Part shown: positions 62,434-64,000 of the stretch, piece after piece
Position numbering within the stretch: position 1 is the stretch's first letter
Layout of the letters: every line of letters starts with the position of its first letter
NCBI GenBank assembly: GCA_028023455.1
Contig: JAQFVV010013094.1
Span: forward strand, 1-64,000
Direction: 5' to 3'
DNA from: Epiperipatus broadwayi
Lineage: Eukaryota; Onychophora; Udeonychophora; Euonychophora; Peripatidae
Length of the DNA stretch: 64,000 bases
Translations under genes and position numbers: made by a program
Notes under the pieces: generated by a model
The model's database searches: none
What the model was told of the DNA's origin: nothing
The model's input: only the letters and a program-made list of their open reading frames with translations

Positions 62434-64000
62434 ATGAGTGAACTAAATTATAGTATGGAAGAGGTTATGGAAGAGGAAGGTGCCCCAATACCAGGAATCA
62501 GTGATCGTTTTCATACTGAAGAAGAGGATGGGGAGGTTTTCTTAAAAACACAAAAGGAAAGAGAGGAAGTAGAGGAAGATGCCTTTAATGTTAGTAGCAG
62601 TAATACAGCCTCAAGTGTGGGAGTAGATGAGGAGTCAGAAGTGGGCCAGGCTCAAATAGCAAAGATGGCACCATCAGACATGGACATGATAATGCAGATG
62701 CTCAGAAGTATGAGAGAAGATAGTAAGCAAAGTACGGTAAATCTAGAACAAAAGATAGAGAAAAATAATAAAAGTATGGTAAATCTAGAACAAAAGATAG
62801 AGAAAAATAATAAAAGTATAGAGAGTCTAAGAGAAGATAGTAAGCAAAGTATAGAAAATCTAAGAGAAGATAGTAAGCACAGTATAATAAGTATAGAGAG
62901 TCTAAGAGAAGATAGTAAGCACAGTATAATAAGCATAGAGAGTCTAAGAGAAGATAGTAAGCAAAGGATGGAAAATCTAGAACAAAAGATAGGTCAATCT
63001 ATGGAGAAAAGTATAGAAGGTTTAAGGGTAAATCTGGAGAACTCTATTGACAATAACAACCAAATGATCATAGCTTTGGAAACTAGGATAGAAGGGTCCA
63101 ATATAGAGTGTAAAAATAGATTTGCATCCTTAGAGGAGAGGATAGAAGGAGTGTGTAGATCTATGGAAGTCACCAAACAAGAGGGTTGTCAGGGACTACA
63201 GTCATTAAAGGCTCAAGTGGAGCAGTCTATCGAAGAAAATAAGAGAGAAATTGAGTTAGTTAGGAATGAGGTCCATGGTTTGGTCTCCCAATCCATATCA
63301 GAATGCATAGAAAAGAATGCCGAAATAACTTCTGCAGGAATTCATATTAGATTAGAGGAGGTGGTAGCCAAAGTGGACTCATATAAGGAAGCCACTTTGG
63401 GCTGTGTAGATCAAACCCTCACTATGAAAAATAAGTTTAGTGGCTTAGAAAAGGAAATACGAGAAGTTAAGGGAAGCATGGCCAATGAGTGTGTACAAAT
63501 TGACCAAAATCTTAGGAAAGAATTGGGGAAACAAATGGATAGCTTTAGGGAGGAGATAGTAAAAAGGGACAAGTCAAGTTCTTTAGAAGAGGGACCCAGA
63601 ATGAATCAACATGAATTGGGTGTTATGTTGGGAAAGGTTGAGGAGAACCAGAAGGCCTATGTTGTGGAATACATAAACCCCAAGATGGATGATCTCTACC
63701 AGAAAATAGGGGAATTAAAAGATCGTATTAATGTAGGGCTGCAGGATCAGTCAAACCTAAATTCAGGGCAAAATGATGGTAGCACCAGTCCAGATGACTG
63801 TAGGGATAGCTCAGAACAGAGTCAGTCAGAGAAAAGGATGCCTACTTTAGTTAACAATCCACAAGGTGAAAAAGAAGTAGAAAGGCCGATATTAGCCATA
63901 ATACCAAATCTCCCAGTAAAGAAAGTAAATGAGATGATGACCAAAGAGCAGATTGGGATAGATCATGAAGTGAAAAGAAGGAAAAGAGAGTTGGAGGAAA
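62434..64000 (+). CDS. gag: Gag-like coiled-coil polyprotein of element 4 (runs off the window)
   Basis: From ATG at 62434 the frame is open without a stop for 522 codons to the window edge, unusual in DNA this AT-rich, and its G+C is well above the flanks. The N-terminus is acidic (EEVMEEEGAP, EEEDGEVF). Residues about 85-190 are tandem coiled-coil repeats (NLEQKIEKNNKS twice; SLREDSKQS-type units about five times), followed by more heptad-like sequence (RFASLEERIEG, ELVRNEVHGLV) to about 440 and a Ser/Gln/Asp-rich linker. The layout parallels the acidic plus coiled-coil N-terminal half of element 1 Gag, and a primer binding site with leader precedes it. The capsid and nucleocapsid parts would lie beyond 64000. 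Gag is inferred from layout and context, since no diagnostic capsid motif is inside the window. Confidence 0.72.
   Translation, partial: MSELNYSMEEVMEEEGAPIPGISDRFHTEEEDGEVFLKTQKEREEVEEDAFNVSSSNTASSVGVDEESEVGQAQIAKMAPSDMDMIMQMLRSMREDSKQSTVNLEQKIEKNNKSMVNLEQKIEKNNKSIESLREDSKQSIENLREDSKHSIISIESLREDSKHSIISIESLREDSKQRMENLEQKIGQSMEKSIEGLRVNLENSIDNNNQMIIALETRIEGSNIECKNRFASLEERIEGVCRSMEVTKQEGCQGLQSLKAQVEQSIEENKREIELVRNEVHGLVSQSISECIEKNAEITSAGIHIRLEEVVAKVDSYKEATLGCVDQTLTMKNKFSGLEKEIREVKGSMANECVQIDQNLRKELGKQMDSFREEIVKRDKSSSLEEGPRMNQHELGVMLGKVEENQKAYVVEYINPKMDDLYQKIGELKDRINVGLQDQSNLNSGQNDGSTSPDDCRDSSEQSQSEKRMPTLVNNPQGEKEVERPILAIIPNLPVKKVNEMMTKEQIGIDHEVKRRKRELEE

Noticed and set aside
62652-63176. Minus-strand frames opposite the element 4 gag
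   Set aside because: Shadows of the plus-strand coding sequence, with repetitive Leu/Ser words arising from its repeats.

Overview
This is animal nuclear DNA, very AT-rich and built almost wholly of repeats. The evidence is long satellite arrays with a higher-order organisation, many (TA)n tracts, Ty3/gypsy-type LTR retrotransposons, non-autonomous DNA transposons, tRNA-Lys-like SINE fragments and a degenerate TTAGGG-type telomeric array. There is no operon layout, rRNA, intact tRNA, CRISPR array or recognisable host gene. The taxon cannot be fixed from the sequence. The integrase style recalls arthropod elements, while TTAGGG-type repeats and tRNA-Lys SINEs would also fit a mollusc or another invertebrate.

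Layout: 1-8027 is a ~168 bp satellite (dimeric, then a seven-monomer higher-order repeat). 8028-16484 is an unrelated ~420 bp satellite in two subfamilies, separated by a (TA)n tract and a 270 bp-arm palindrome. 16485-29584 is AT-rich DNA with (TA)n tracts, one possible exon and a TTAA-flanked MITE-like element (22252-23021). 29585-41214 is a complete 11.6 kb LTR retrotransposon on the minus strand ('element 1': gag, protease-RT-RNase H-integrase, primer binding site, polypurine tract, two long LTRs). It is set in (TA)n and disabled by one in-frame stop and two one-base frame shifts. Its 3' LTR alone carries a second TTAA element.

41235-47196 holds a second LTR family ('element 2') as a giant inverted repeat (two 2.3 kb LTRs tail to tail), plus a decayed coiled-coil ORF and a third LTR fragment. 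50289-55128 is a non-coding LTR element ('element 3'): LTRs of about 1.29 kb around a ~1 kb core holding a ~46 bp minisatellite and a polypurine tract. Its 3' LTR contains a 1.2 kb DNA transposon with ~56 bp inverted ends, an 8 bp target duplication confirmed by the empty site in the other LTR, and a telomere-like array. From about 58.9 kb a fourth element ('element 4') begins: a promoter-like site, a tRNA-Lys-type primer binding site at 61102, a repeat-bearing leader and a long open gag-like frame (62434 onward) that leaves the window intact.

A shared theme is that the LTR-end plus primer-binding-site junction (ATTTGG followed by a tRNA-Lys-like complement) is tandemly duplicated in at least three of the four LTR families, both in leaders and inside LTRs. 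This suggests a way for LTRs to grow by shifting the priming site.
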